Source of the DNA: Thiobacillus sp.
GTDB lineage: Bacteria > Pseudomonadota > Gammaproteobacteria > Burkholderiales > Thiobacillaceae
Reading direction: 5' to 3'
NCBI GenBank assembly: GCA_024710445.1
Contig: JANJUT010000036.1
Coordinates: forward strand, 1-27,279
DNA length: 27,279 nt
How positions within the stretch are numbered: position 1 is the first letter of the stretch; every line of letters begins with the position of its first letter. Under the pieces are notes generated by a model. That model was not told the origin of the DNA. It saw nothing but the letters and a program-made list of their open reading frames with translations, and ran no database searches. Below are positions 1 through 7,784 of the stretch, in pieces. Made by a program: the position numbers and the translations under genes.

Positions 1-1248
1 CTGCCGCGCGGCGAAGACTGGATTACGCGCAGCGGTTATTTGCGAGAACGGCGCGGCGGTCGCCACGCCGCACCCGAACAGATGCGCTTTGGACGCGCCC
101 GGCTGGACGCATTGCGCGACGAGCGCACCGCCCTCGACAAGCAGCTTGCCCCGCTCAAAACCCAGCAGGGCGATCTCACCGGCAAGATCAACGGCATGAA
201 AGCGCAACTGACCGGGGAGACGGCTACCGCACAACTGGCCCAGCGCGCTGCCGAATTCGCCGAAGCACGCACGCAATACGAGGCGCTGGTGCTGCGCCGT
301 CGCGACAACAGCGTGCTGGCGGCGCAGCAGGAACGCGAAGCGGCCGATGACGCCGTCAACGCCGCGCGCAGCCGCCGCACCCGGCTCGACGCAGAACTTG
401 CCCGGCTCGACCGCGACATCGCCGAGCGCGAAAACCGCAGCGGCCGCGATGAACAAATCCGCCGCCGCCTCAAGCTGCGGCGCGACCGCCGCCAGATGCC
501 CGCTGCCTGGCGCGACGCCGCGGCCAACCAGCAGTTGGTGGAAAAATGGCGCGACGCCACCAACATCGACCGCCGCCTGGCCGAAATCGACACCAAGTTC
601 GCCGACGAAAGCTGGGAGACAGACGACAGCGTCGTTCTACTTCGCGACAAGATCGCCGCCAACTACAAGCAGATGGAAGCCGACCTCGCCACTCGCCGCC
701 GCGACAACGCGCTGGCCAGTGAACAGACCCAGGCCGCGCGCGAAAACTACATCGCCGTACTGCGCCATACCGTCGGCCGCTACGCCAAAAATCTCAAGAC
801 ATTGGGCGAAGTCGCCGGCATCAAGGTCGAACACGAACCCGTCGCGCTCGGCAACGACGACCTGACGCTGGCGCAGGCCGGGCTTGCGGTGCGCTTCGAC
901 TTCGACGCCAAGGGTTTCATGGGCATGAACGATGGCGATGCCTCCGGCGGTCAGCAGGTGATGAAATCGCTGATCCTGCTGGTGGCGCTGATGATGGAGG
1001 AATCGCGCCCCGGTGGCTTCGTCTTCATCGACGAGCCGTTCGCGCATCTCGACATCGTCAACATCGAGCGTGTGTCGGGCTTCCTCAAGGCCACCCGCGC
1101 GCAATACCTGCTCACCACGCCGGTCACGCACAAAGTCAATATCTACGACCCGGCGACGCTGACGCTGGTGACGTTCAAGAAGCGTCCGGGCGAAGCGTGG
1201 GCGCCGGGCGTGAAAGTATTGATGCGCGACACCTCGACGACCCATTGA
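1..1248 (+). CDS. SMC-like ABC ATPase, C-terminal part (JetC/MukB-type)
   Basis: The frame is open from base 1, so this is the C-terminal 415 residues of a longer protein; the TTG at 40 is internal and not a credible start. The first 250 residues are rich in Arg, Ala, Glu and Gln with heptad character and look like a long coiled coil. The head half follows: an ABC signature ASGGQQ near fragment residue 315, a Walker B segment FVFIDEP (Asp344, Glu345) and a D-loop AHLD. The Walker A half must lie upstream of the window. This arrangement is that of SMC/MukB/JetC/SbcC ATPases. The next gene starts 2 bases after the TGA and encodes a Toprim protein, the pairing found in Wadjet (JetC-JetD) and MksBEFG plasmid-restriction systems. 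The exact subtype is inferred; it could also be an unnamed SMC-Toprim pair. Confidence 0.8.
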   Translation: MPRGEDWITRSGYLRERRGGRHAAPEQMRFGRARLDALRDERTALDKQLAPLKTQQGDLTGKINGMKAQLTGETATAQLAQRAAEFAEARTQYEALVLRRRDNSVLAAQQEREAADDAVNAARSRRTRLDAELARLDRDIAERENRSGRDEQIRRRLKLRRDRRQMPAAWRDAAANQQLVEKWRDATNIDRRLAEIDTKFADESWETDDSVVLLRDKIAANYKQMEADLATRRRDNALASEQTQAARENYIAVLRHTVGRYAKNLKTLGEVAGIKVEHEPVALGNDDLTLAQAGLAVRFDFDAKGFMGMNDGDASGGQQVMKSLILLVALMMEESRPGGFVFIDEPFAHLDIVNIERVSGFLKATRAQYLLTTPVTHKVNIYDPATLTLVTFKKRPGEAWAPGVKVLMRDTSTTH

Positions 1249-1250
1249 CC

Positions 1251-2396
1251 ATGCTGCGCGTCACCCAGCAGAGCAAAATCCGTCGGCAGCGCGTATCCGG
1301 GCACGCGCCACGCGGACTCGACAGCCTGCCCGACGACAGGCGGCAGCTGCTGAAACGCTGGGTCAAACGCGGCGGCGACAGCCGCTGGGATACGCTGCGC
1401 AAAGACGCCGGTGTCGGTGGGCAGAACCTGGCGCAGGCCCTGCTTGACTGGCTACTCGACAATGGCTGGATACAGCTCGACGAAAAATTCGAGCGCGCGG
1501 CGTGGTGGCCTTACCGCGTGCAATTCCGAGAACCCGCACAACTGCGTGCCGCGCTTGGCATCTTCGACTCAGATGCTACCGCCGCGCAATGGCAAACCAT
1601 GCGCGCGAACCTGCCGCCCGACACGCCACTGCTCGATGCGCTCGACACGCTGCCACCCAAAACCGCGCTGGCCCGCGCCGACCTCACCACCGCGCTCGCC
1701 CGTTGGCAGCTTGAACAACGCAGCGGCACCCAGCGCGATTTCGCCCTGTTCACGCGCGACGCCACCAAGGCCATCACACCTGCGGAATGGGCCTGGCTGG
1801 GCGACGCCACCGACCTCGGTGACTGGGGCATCGAGCGCCACACGCCGCTGCTCCTGATCGCCGCGCCGATCACGCTTCAATTCCCGCACGCTGCGCTGGA
1901 CCTCGCCGCCTGCGCCGATTTCTGCGCCCTTACCCCGGCCACGCTGGCTGCTGCCGCGGCTGCAAGCGGCGCGCCCGAACGCTGGCATCTGGTGGAAAAC
2001 CGCACCAGCTTCGAGCGCGCTGCACGAAATCGCGATGCCAACGCCGGGGTCATCTGGCTGCCCGGTTTTCCACCTGAGTGGTGGCGCAAAGCCGTGGCGC
2101 ATTTGCTGGCCCTTGCTCCCGGCCCCGCCGCCATCGCCTGCGACCCCGACCCCGCCGGCGTTGCCATCGCCCTGCAAGCCGGCGCGCTGTGGCAGGCCGC
2201 CGACCTCGACTGGCAGCCCTGGCACATGGACATTGCCACCTTGCAAAGTCTTCCCAGTCACGGCGCACTCAAAGACTGGGACAACGCACTCATCGCAAAA
2301 CTGAGGCAAATCCCCGGGCTGCCCGCAGGGTTGGCCAATCTGCTCGATTACATGCAACAGCACAACATCAAGGGCGAACAGGAAGGCGCTTTGTAA
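1251..2396 (+). CDS. Toprim-domain protein, JetD/MksG-like partner of the SMC ATPase
   Basis: 381 residues from the ATG at 1251, two bases after the stop of the ATPase gene; an upstream in-frame start at 1197 would overlap that gene and is less likely. The N-terminal part (about 20-90) looks like a winged-helix region (ALLDWLLDNGWI followed by FERAAWWPYRVQF). The C-terminal third has a Toprim pattern: an acidic residue in HLVENRTSFE near residue 250, then a DPDPAG motif (CDPDPAGVAIAL) near 302. JetD/MksG proteins (DUF2220, DUF2399 types) carry the same E...DxD arrangement and act as the nuclease that cleaves circular DNA extruded by the SMC motor. Operon context supports that partnership. Assignment to a specific Wadjet type is not possible without the missing JetA/JetB genes. 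Translation is probably coupled to the upstream gene. Confidence 0.72.
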   Translation: MLRVTQQSKIRRQRVSGHAPRGLDSLPDDRRQLLKRWVKRGGDSRWDTLRKDAGVGGQNLAQALLDWLLDNGWIQLDEKFERAAWWPYRVQFREPAQLRAALGIFDSDATAAQWQTMRANLPPDTPLLDALDTLPPKTALARADLTTALARWQLEQRSGTQRDFALFTRDATKAITPAEWAWLGDATDLGDWGIERHTPLLLIAAPITLQFPHAALDLAACADFCALTPATLAAAAAASGAPERWHLVENRTSFERAARNRDANAGVIWLPGFPPEWWRKAVAHLLALAPGPAAIACDPDPAGVAIALQAGALWQAADLDWQPWHMDIATLQSLPSHGALKDWDNALIAKLRQIPGLPAGLANLLDYMQQHNIKGEQEGAL

Positions 2397-2430
2397 GCGT
2401 ACAAGGCTGGCTTGCGCCCGCTCGGCCCGT

Positions 2431-2449
2431 TGTATATCCTGTATATACA
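2431..2449 (+). promoter_or_regulatory. Candidate vapBC operator/promoter
   Basis: TGTATATACA at 2440-2449 is a perfect 10-bp palindrome, preceded at 2431-2437 by a second TGTATAT half-site nine bases upstream. The AT-rich element sits in GC-rich surroundings, 12 bases before the vapB ATG, and overlaps a possible -10 (TATATC or TATCCT, with TTGCGC at 2412 as a weak -35). Autoregulation of VapBC by the antitoxin at such palindromes is established for the family; use here is inferred. Confidence 0.5.
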
Positions 2450-2461
2450 CAGGAGATCACC

Positions 2462-2761
2462 ATGCTCACACGCGTCTTCAAAAGCGGCAACTCGCTGGCC
2501 GTTCGCATTCCAAAAGAATTGGCCATCGTCGAGGCCAGCCAGGATATCGAAATCGAGAAAGTCGGCGACACCCTCGTGCTGCGCCCCGTCGTCAAACGCA
2601 AGTTGACCGGGCTGGCCGAGGCCTTCGCGGCTTTCCCGCCCGGCTTCATGGCCGAAGGCCGCGAATTCCACGAACAGAAGGAACGCGACTGGAGCGGTCT
2701 CGGGGAAAGCTCCGCCGTGCATCAGGACCGCCCGGTGTACAAACCAGCGGGCGACAAGTAA
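2462..2761 (+). CDS. vapB: VapB-type antitoxin, AbrB/SpoVT fold
   Basis: 99 residues starting at the ATG at 2462, with AGGAG at 2451-2455 as ribosome binding site. An upstream in-frame start at 2078 lies inside the Toprim gene and is rejected. Residues 1-45 match the swapped-hairpin AbrB/MazE/VapB DNA-binding domain: TRVFKSGNSLAVRIPKEL is the diagnostic opening of this family. The rest is a flexible tail with acidic and aromatic residues (about 55-99) that would wrap the toxin. The toxin gene follows after 4 bases, so the two are cotranscribed. Expected role: neutralise VapC and repress the operon at the palindrome just upstream. Confidence 0.93.
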   Translation: MLTRVFKSGNSLAVRIPKELAIVEASQDIEIEKVGDTLVLRPVVKRKLTGLAEAFAAFPPGFMAEGREFHEQKERDWSGLGESSAVHQDRPVYKPAGDK

Positions 2762-2765
2762 GCCC

Positions 2766-3161
2766 ATGCGTTACTTGCTCGACACCAACATCTGCATCCA
2801 CCTCATCCAGCGCCACCCGCCCGACTTGCTGCGTCGCTTTCAGGAATTCGACTATGGCGATCTGGTGATCTCGGTGGTGACCCTGGCTGAATTGCGGCAT
2901 GGCGTCGAGCGCGATCCCGGCATCAAACTCGCGGCTGAACGTGCACTGGATAATGTGCTGGCCTATCTGCCGGTGCTGCCACTCGACAACGCGGTCGCCG
3001 TGCAATACGGCGTTTTCGCCACCGCCGTGCGCGACCGTCGCCGCGATGCGCTGGATCGACTGATCGCCGCGCACGCAGCCAGCCTCGGCCTCACACTCAT
3101 CACCAACAACGAAGCCGATTTCAGGGATTATCCCGGGCTCGTCGTTGAAAACTGGGTGTAA
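2766..3161 (+). CDS. vapC: VapC-type PIN-domain ribonuclease toxin
   Basis: 131 residues, the usual length for VapC. The PIN-domain acidic residues are visible: Asp6 in LLDTN, Glu42 in LAELRHG, Asp97 in DRLIAAHA, and the C-terminal strand LITNNEADF with Asp118. These coordinate the metal ions used to cut RNA. The closest recognisable group is the VapC/FitB type that pairs with AbrB-fold VapB antitoxins, which is what precedes it. All catalytic positions are intact, so the toxin is probably active. The specific RNA target (often initiator tRNA or a tRNA anticodon loop in this family) cannot be read from sequence. Confidence 0.95.
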   Translation: MRYLLDTNICIHLIQRHPPDLLRRFQEFDYGDLVISVVTLAELRHGVERDPGIKLAAERALDNVLAYLPVLPLDNAVAVQYGVFATAVRDRRRDALDRLIAAHAASLGLTLITNNEADFRDYPGLVVENWV

Positions 3162-3194
3162 ATACACAGCAAGCTCCAACGCACATTACAGTGC

Positions 3195-3224
3195 TACACT
3201 TATTTATGTGTTTAATCTAAGGAG
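3195..3224 (+). promoter_or_regulatory. Promoter/operator candidate and RBS of the RHH-PIN module
   Basis: TACACT at 3195-3200 is a plausible -10. ACAC (3196-3199) and GTGT (3208-3211) form a short imperfect inverted repeat around an AT-rich centre, which could serve as operator for the ribbon-helix-helix antitoxin. AAGGAG at 3219-3224 is a strong Shine-Dalgarno, 6 bases before the ATG at 3231, and decides that start over the in-frame TTG at 3225. Confidence 0.4.
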
Positions 3225-3230
3225 TTGAAA

Positions 3231-3578
3231 ATGGCAGCCACCGTGAATTTCACCGGCGCGGTCGATCGCGATCTGCTCAAGCGCGCCAAGGTCATCGCCG
3301 CCAAGACCGACACCTCGGTCAACGCGCTGTTCAATGCCGAATTGCGTCATCTGGTCGAAACCTTCGAGGCTTCCGAGGCCAGCGGGAACCAGAATTACCG
3401 TGTGTTGCTCGATTTTTCGCTGGGGCGGCTGACCAGCGACGACGCCATGCGCGCGCTGGCCATCGACAGCGAAGAAGACCTGTTCCTGCTGATGGCGCAA
3501 GCCCACCTGCCGATGCCACGATTGCCCGATGCCGTCACGCGCGACATGGTCGATCAACTGAACGCGCTGGCAGGCTGA
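3231..3578 (+). CDS. Ribbon-helix-helix-like antitoxin of a PIN toxin
   Basis: 115 residues. The N-terminal segment ATVNFTGAVDRDLLKRAKVI followed by AAKTDTSVNALFNAELRHLVETFE has the beta-strand, helix, helix pattern of small CopG/Arc-type DNA-binding antitoxins, including the TSVNALFNAEL turn and second helix. The remaining 65 residues (LLDFSLGRLTSDDAMRAL...) are predicted helical and likely bind the toxin. A PIN-domain gene begins 8 bases after the stop. A C-terminal helix-rich segment beside a PIN toxin is common in chromosomal TA pairs. No specific named family is claimed. Confidence 0.75.
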   Translation: MAATVNFTGAVDRDLLKRAKVIAAKTDTSVNALFNAELRHLVETFEASEASGNQNYRVLLDFSLGRLTSDDAMRALAIDSEEDLFLLMAQAHLPMPRLPDAVTRDMVDQLNALAG

Positions 3579-3586
3579 AGCGCGCG

Positions 3587-4111
3587 ATGGCCGCGACCGC
3601 CGTTCTGCTGCCCGACGCCGGACCGCTCATCACGCTGGCCTATGCCGATGCGCTCGACCTTTTGGTCAAGCCGGGCTGGCCGATCGTGCTGGTCGACATG
3701 GTGCTGCACGAAGTGACACGCAACCAGACGCCCACCAGCGACACAATCGCGCACTGGGCCAAGGCAAACACCCTGCCGATACGCACCACCCGCATCTTCC
3801 AGCACCACCAGCAAGCGCTCGCGAGCGACCCTGCCGCTGCGCACACGGCCCATCTCGGCGAACTGGCGATCCAGGAAACCATGAACGACTTCGCACTCGA
3901 CCAGCCGAGCAAAACCGGCGTATTCCTGTTCGAAGACCACAAGATCGCCCGCGCCAGTTTTCTGCTGCCGGACAACTGCCGCAAGATCAGCACACGGGCG
4001 TTTCTGCTTTTTCTGGAGCAGCAAGGCTGGCTGGAATCGGCCGCCGAGATCGAGCTGCGCGCCATTCTGGCCGGGCGCAATTTTTCCAGACTGCGGTTTC
4101 CGCCGCAGTAA
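3587..4111 (+). CDS. PIN-domain putative toxin
   Basis: 174 residues. A PIN-like opening LLPDAGPLITLAYADALDLL places the first acidic residue at Asp10, and VLHEVTR gives Glu42, matching the first two metal ligands of PIN nucleases. The later part (HLGELAIQETM, then VFLFEDHKIARASFLL) supplies further acidic residues including the FEDHKIA segment. It is longer than classical VapC (about 130) and resembles the larger PIN proteins paired with small RHH antitoxins. It lies 8 bases after the antitoxin gene, so the two form one operon. Function as an RNase toxin is inferred from fold and context. Confidence 0.75.
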   Translation: MAATAVLLPDAGPLITLAYADALDLLVKPGWPIVLVDMVLHEVTRNQTPTSDTIAHWAKANTLPIRTTRIFQHHQQALASDPAAAHTAHLGELAIQETMNDFALDQPSKTGVFLFEDHKIARASFLLPDNCRKISTRAFLLFLEQQGWLESAAEIELRAILAGRNFSRLRFPPQ

Positions 4112-4160
4112 GCCCATCCGGCTTTCTGCCTCCCCATACCCACCGGAATTCCTCACCCTC

Positions 4161-6878
4161 ATGCGCACCGAAACCCCCGTCACGCTGTTCCTCAAGGACT
4201 ACGCCCCGCCCGCCTGGCTGATCGACACGGTCGACCTGCACGTGGCGATTTTTGAGGGCCATGCCGAGGTCAGAAGCCGTCTTGCCTGCCGCCGCAATCC
4301 AATAGCCGTGGCCGGCCCGATGGTGATGAACGGCGAGGCGCTGGAATTGATGCGCCTTACGCTCGACGGCGCCGTGCTCGATTCGGCACGGTATGTCTAT
4401 GCCGACGACCGGCTGACGATTGCCGGACCATTGCCGGATGCCTGCGTGCTCGAAACCGTGGTGCGCATCGACCCCGACCACAACACCCAGCTCTCCGGAC
4501 TGTACCGCTCGCGCGACGGCTATTTCACCCAGTGCGAGGCCGAAGGCTTCCGCCGCATCACCTTCTTCCCCGACCGGCCCGACGTGATGGCCAAGTTCAG
4601 CTGCACGGTCGAGGCGGATCGCGCGCGCTTCCCCCACCTGCTGTCGAACGGCAATCCGGTGGAGAGCGGAACATGCGCCGACGATGCGGCGCGGCACTGG
4701 GTGCGCTGGGAAGACCCCTTCGCCAAACCGGCCTATCTGTTTGCACTGGTCGCGGCGAAACTCGACGTGCTGGAAGACGAAACCGTCACCGCCTCGGGGC
4801 GCACGGTTCGGCTCGCGGTCTACGTCGAGCCGGGCAAGCTCGACCAGTGCGGCCACGCCATGGCGGCGCTGAAAAAGGCCATGCGCTGGGACGAGCAACG
4901 ATTTGGCCTCGAATACGACCTCGACCAGTACATGATCGTCGCCGTCGGCGACTTCAACATGGGCGCGATGGAAAACAAGGGCCTCAACATCTTCAACACC
5001 AAATATGTGCTCGCCCGCCCCGACACCGCGACCGACGCCGATTACCAGGGCATCGACCGCGTGGTGGCGCACGAGTATTTCCACAACTGGACCGGCAACC
5101 GCGTCACCTGCCGCGACTGGTTCCAGCTGTCGCTGAAGGAAGGTCTCACCGTGTTCCGCGACCAGGAATTCGGCGCCGACACGCATTCGCGCGCGGTCAC
5201 CCGCATCCAGGACGTGCGCGCCCTGCGCATCGGCCAGTTCCCGGAAGACGCGGGGCCGATGGCGCACCCGATCCGGCCGGCCTCCTACGCCGAGATCAAC
5301 AACTTCTACACCGCCACCGTCTACAACAAGGGCGCGGAAGTCATCCGCATGATGCACACGCTGCTCGGGCGCGAAGGCTTCCGCCGCGGCATGGATTTGT
5401 ACTTTGAGCGTCACGACGGCCAGGCCGTCACCTGCGACGACTTCGTCGCGGCGATGCAGGATGCCTCGGGCGTCGACCTCACGCAGTTCCGCCGCTGGTA
5501 CGCGCGCGCCGGCACGCCGCGTCTGCACGCATCGGGCAGCTACGACGCCACGACCCGACGCTACACGCTGACGCTCACGCAACACCTCGCGCCGACCGCC
5601 TACGAAAAGCGTCTGGCCGAATCGGGTCAGGCAGTGGTCGACGGCCCACTGCACATTCCCGTCGCGCTCGGGTTGGTGTTGCCCGATGGCAGCAACGCGC
5701 CGCTCAAACTCGCCGGCGAAACCGAGGCGGCCTGCACCACGCGCGTGCTCTCGCTCACCGAGCCCACGCAGACCTTCGTCTTCGAAGACGTCCCCGCCGC
5801 GCCCGTCGCCTCGCTGCTGCGCGACTTTTCTGCGCCGGTGCTGCTTGAGCTTGAGCAGACCGATGCCGAACTCGCACACCTGATGGCGCACGACAGCGAC
5901 GCCTTCAACCGCTGGGAAGCCGGGCAGCGGCTGGCGACGCGCGTTCTGCTGGCTGGTGTTTCCGCTGGCGGCGCCGGCAGCGACTGGATTCCGCAATCCT
6001 TGGTCACGGCCTGCGGCCGCGTGCTCGACGATGGCCTCGCCGGCGACCCCGCGCTCGCCGCCGAGGCACTGAACCTGCCCGCCGAAGCCGTGCTCGCCGA
6101 GGCCGTGGTTGCACAAGGCGACACCATCGACCCCGAAGCCATCCACACTGCGCGCGTGAATCTGCGCCGCCACCTCGCGACCCGACTGTGCGAAAAGTTT
6201 GAGTCTGTTTGGTCGGCCCTCGCGCCGAACGAACCCTATGCGCCCGACGGCGCACAGGTCGGGCGGCGCGCGCTGCGCAACACCTGCCTGGCTTACCTCG
6301 GCGAAAGCGATGCCACGTACCTGAAAGCCTCGGTCGTGCCGCGCCTGACCGCGCAACTGGCGTCAGGCCATAACCAAGCGAGCAGCAACATGACCGATGA
6401 GATCGCTGCCCTCGCCACGCTGGCCAACCTCGATGTTCCAGAAAGAGAAACGGCGCTCGCCGCCTTTTACGAACGCTGGAAAAACGAAGCCCTGGTGGTC
6501 GACAAGTGGCTGTCGGTGCAAGCCACCTCGCGCCTGCCCGATGGCGCGGCACGCGTGCGTGCGCTCATGCAGCATCCGGCGTTCAATCTTAAAAACCCGA
6601 ACCAGGTGTACTCACTCGTGCGCGGCTTCTGCGGCGCCAACCCGCGCCACTTCCACGCCGCCGACGGCAGCGGCTACGCGCTGGCCGCCGATGTGATCAG
6701 CGAACTGCAAGCGATCAACCCACAAGTGGCCTCACGCATCGCGCGCAGCTTCGACCGCTGGCGGCAGTTTGATGCCGGCCGCCAGGCGCATGCGCAAGCC
6801 GCACTGGAACGCATCGCCGCCGTTGAGGGTTTGGCGAAGGACGTGGCAGAAGTGGTGGGGAATGCGCTGAAGGCTTGA
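4161..6878 (+). CDS. pepN: Aminopeptidase N (M1 zinc metallopeptidase)
   Basis: 905 residues, close to the usual proteobacterial PepN length. It removes N-terminal residues from peptides in the cytoplasm and has a main role in late steps of protein turnover. All family hallmarks are present: the exopeptidase motif GAMEN at 268-272, the zinc site HEYFH at 304-308 with the third ligand Glu327 in LSLKEGLT, and the surrounding block NWTGNRVTCRDWFQ, which is nearly invariant in gammaproteobacterial and betaproteobacterial PepN. The N-terminal beta domain, catalytic domain and C-terminal helical domain are all complete. The ATG at 4161 begins the typical start MRTETP...LKDYAPPAWLI; no strong Shine-Dalgarno is seen. 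The gene stands alone between TA modules. Two decayed pieces of the 3' end of a pepN gene occur elsewhere in the window (about 7548-7588 and 17722-17799). Confidence 0.98.
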   Translation: MRTETPVTLFLKDYAPPAWLIDTVDLHVAIFEGHAEVRSRLACRRNPIAVAGPMVMNGEALELMRLTLDGAVLDSARYVYADDRLTIAGPLPDACVLETVVRIDPDHNTQLSGLYRSRDGYFTQCEAEGFRRITFFPDRPDVMAKFSCTVEADRARFPHLLSNGNPVESGTCADDAARHWVRWEDPFAKPAYLFALVAAKLDVLEDETVTASGRTVRLAVYVEPGKLDQCGHAMAALKKAMRWDEQRFGLEYDLDQYMIVAVGDFNMGAMENKGLNIFNTKYVLARPDTATDADYQGIDRVVAHEYFHNWTGNRVTCRDWFQLSLKEGLTVFRDQEFGADTHSRAVTRIQDVRALRIGQFPEDAGPMAHPIRPASYAEINNFYTATVYNKGAEVIRMMHTLLGREGFRRGMDLYFERHDGQAVTCDDFVAAMQDASGVDLTQFRRWYARAGTPRLHASGSYDATTRRYTLTLTQHLAPTAYEKRLAESGQAVVDGPLHIPVALGLVLPDGSNAPLKLAGETEAACTTRVLSLTEPTQTFVFEDVPAAPVASLLRDFSAPVLLELEQTDAELAHLMAHDSDAFNRWEAGQRLATRVLLAGVSAGGAGSDWIPQSLVTACGRVLDDGLAGDPALAAEALNLPAEAVLAEAVVAQGDTIDPEAIHTARVNLRRHLATRLCEKFESVWSALAPNEPYAPDGAQVGRRALRNTCLAYLGESDATYLKASVVPRLTAQLASGHNQASSNMTDEIAALATLANLDVPERETALAAFYERWKNEALVVDKWLSVQATSRLPDGAARVRALMQHPAFNLKNPNQVYSLVRGFCGANPRHFHAADGSGYALAADVISELQAINPQVASRIARSFDRWRQFDAGRQAHAQAALERIAAVEGLAKDVAEVVGNALKA

Positions 6879-6969
6879 GGCCTGCTCGTTATCCCTTCGA
6901 TTTACAATTTACAAGCAGAGGGCAAACCCGCAGAATCAATCCCAAACATCGTGATCAAGGATAGCTCGC

Positions 6970-7200
6970 ATGGAAGACATATCGCTACAAAGAATCACCG
7001 TCAACGCCGGGCAATGCGGGGGGCGTCCCTGCATTCGCGGGCTGCGTGTCCGTGTAAGCGATGTGCTGGAACTGTTGGCCGCAGGCGAAACACGCGAACA
7101 AATCCTGCTTGATTACCCCTATCTGGAAGCAGAGGACATTACCGCCGTCTTGCTATACGCGGCGCGCCACTTCGATCATCCCGTATTAAAAGCCGCCTGA
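6970..7200 (+). CDS. DUF433 antitoxin
   Basis: 76 residues. The segment GGRPCIRGLRVRVSDVLELLAAGETREQILLDYPYLEAEDITAVLLYAA is the classical DUF433 core (homeodomain-like helix-turn-helix), seen in VapB45-like antitoxins. The ATG at 6970 follows an AAGGATAG stretch. The partner toxin gene starts with GTG one base after the stop, so the two are cotranslated. DUF433 proteins are known partners of DUF5615 PIN-like proteins, which is what follows. Confidence 0.9.
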   Translation: MEDISLQRITVNAGQCGGRPCIRGLRVRVSDVLELLAAGETREQILLDYPYLEAEDITAVLLYAARHFDHPVLKAA

Positions 7201-7201
7201 C

Positions 7202-7537
7202 GTGCTGCGTTTTCTGATTGATGCGCAGTTGCCCCCGGCACTGGCGCGGAAAATTGCCTCGCTCGGGTTTACCGCAGAGCACCTGCTCGATCTTGGTCTA
7301 CTCGAAGCCGACGACAGCACAGTATGGGATTACGCCTTAACCCAAAATGCCGTCATCATCACCAAGGATGAAGACTTTGCCATTCGTGCCTCCGTCAGCA
7401 AAAACGCGCCGGCAATCGTATGGGTCAGGATCGGCAATTGCGCCAACTCAAGATTACTGGCGTGGTTTGAACAGGAATGGGCTTCGGTTATCGCAACGCT
7501 TGAGGCCGGCAATCGACTCGTCGAGATCGCGGGCTAA
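7202..7537 (+). CDS. DUF5615 PIN-like toxin
   Basis: 111 residues from GTG at 7202. The opening FLIDAQLPPALARKIASLGF supplies the first acidic residue of a shortened PIN fold (Asp7), and NAVIITKDEDFAIRAS supplies the acidic cluster (KDEDF) typical of DUF5615/Mut7-C-like PIN proteins. These are RNase-like toxins partnered by DUF433 proteins. The active-site acids are intact. The module sits 91 bases after pepN, and a pepN-like fragment lies directly after it, suggesting it entered next to a pepN 3' end. Confidence 0.9.
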   Translation: MLRFLIDAQLPPALARKIASLGFTAEHLLDLGLLEADDSTVWDYALTQNAVIITKDEDFAIRASVSKNAPAIVWVRIGNCANSRLLAWFEQEWASVIATLEAGNRLVEIAG

Positions 7538-7547
7538 CGTCACTCAA

Positions 7548-7588
7548 GGACTGCGACGCCCACCCGCGCCACTTTCACGCCGCCGAAA
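7548..7588 (+). pseudogene. Decayed fragment of a pepN 3' region
   Basis: The stretch from ACTGCGACGCCC to CACGCCGCCGA aligns with pepN 6627-6665 (the part encoding FCGANPRHFHAAD) with only about four differences over some 37 bases. The frame is not open and the similarity stops at about 7588. It is in the same orientation as pepN. It directly follows the DUF433/DUF5615 module. Read as a relic of a second pepN tail; chance similarity of this length is unlikely but a computed alignment is needed. Confidence 0.6.
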
Positions 7589-7618
7589 TGTCCGATTTCA
7601 AATCGCTTCGTCGATAGC

Positions 7619-7650
7619 GGAAATGGTGTCTGGAAATGGTGTCTGACCCC
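7619..7650 (+). repeat. Tandem 13-bp repeat with GGTGTCTGACCCC end
   Basis: GGAAATGGTGTCT occurs twice in direct succession (7619-7631 and 7632-7644), followed by GACCCC. Short elements of the type GGGGTCAGACACC are widespread in intergenic regions of proteobacterial genomes, sometimes near REP-associated transposases; that link is from memory and not shown here. Confidence 0.55.
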
Positions 7651-7723
7651 ATTCATTTCACCCGCCAGTCACGACCCCAAAATCACGAATAGCTTCTCAT
7701 CGCATAATTTCCTTTAATAACCC

Positions 7724-7778
7724 ACTAAGCGAAATATTTAAGGTATATAATCCGACTTAACGAAACCAAGACACGGAG
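7724..7778 (+). promoter_or_regulatory. Promoter and operator region of the XRE-peptidase cluster
   Basis: A perfect -10 hexamer TATAAT lies at 7746-7751; no convincing -35 is seen, suggesting activator dependence or an extended element. Two similar sequences flank it: ACTAAGCGAAA (7724-7734) and ACTTAACGAAA (7755-7765), 9 of 11 identical and 31 bases apart, about three helical turns. TTAAG/CTTAA arms also flank the -10. GGAG at 7775-7778 is the ribosome binding site for the ATG at 7785. Operator role for the XRE protein encoded downstream is inferred. Confidence 0.5.
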
Positions 7779-7784
7779 TTGACG

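Noticed and set aside
3987..6356. Long antisense ORF (789 codons) opposite pepN
   Set aside because: It is a shadow of the GC-rich pepN frame: no family motifs, Arg/Gly/Val/His-rich composition, and pepN is complete on the other strand.
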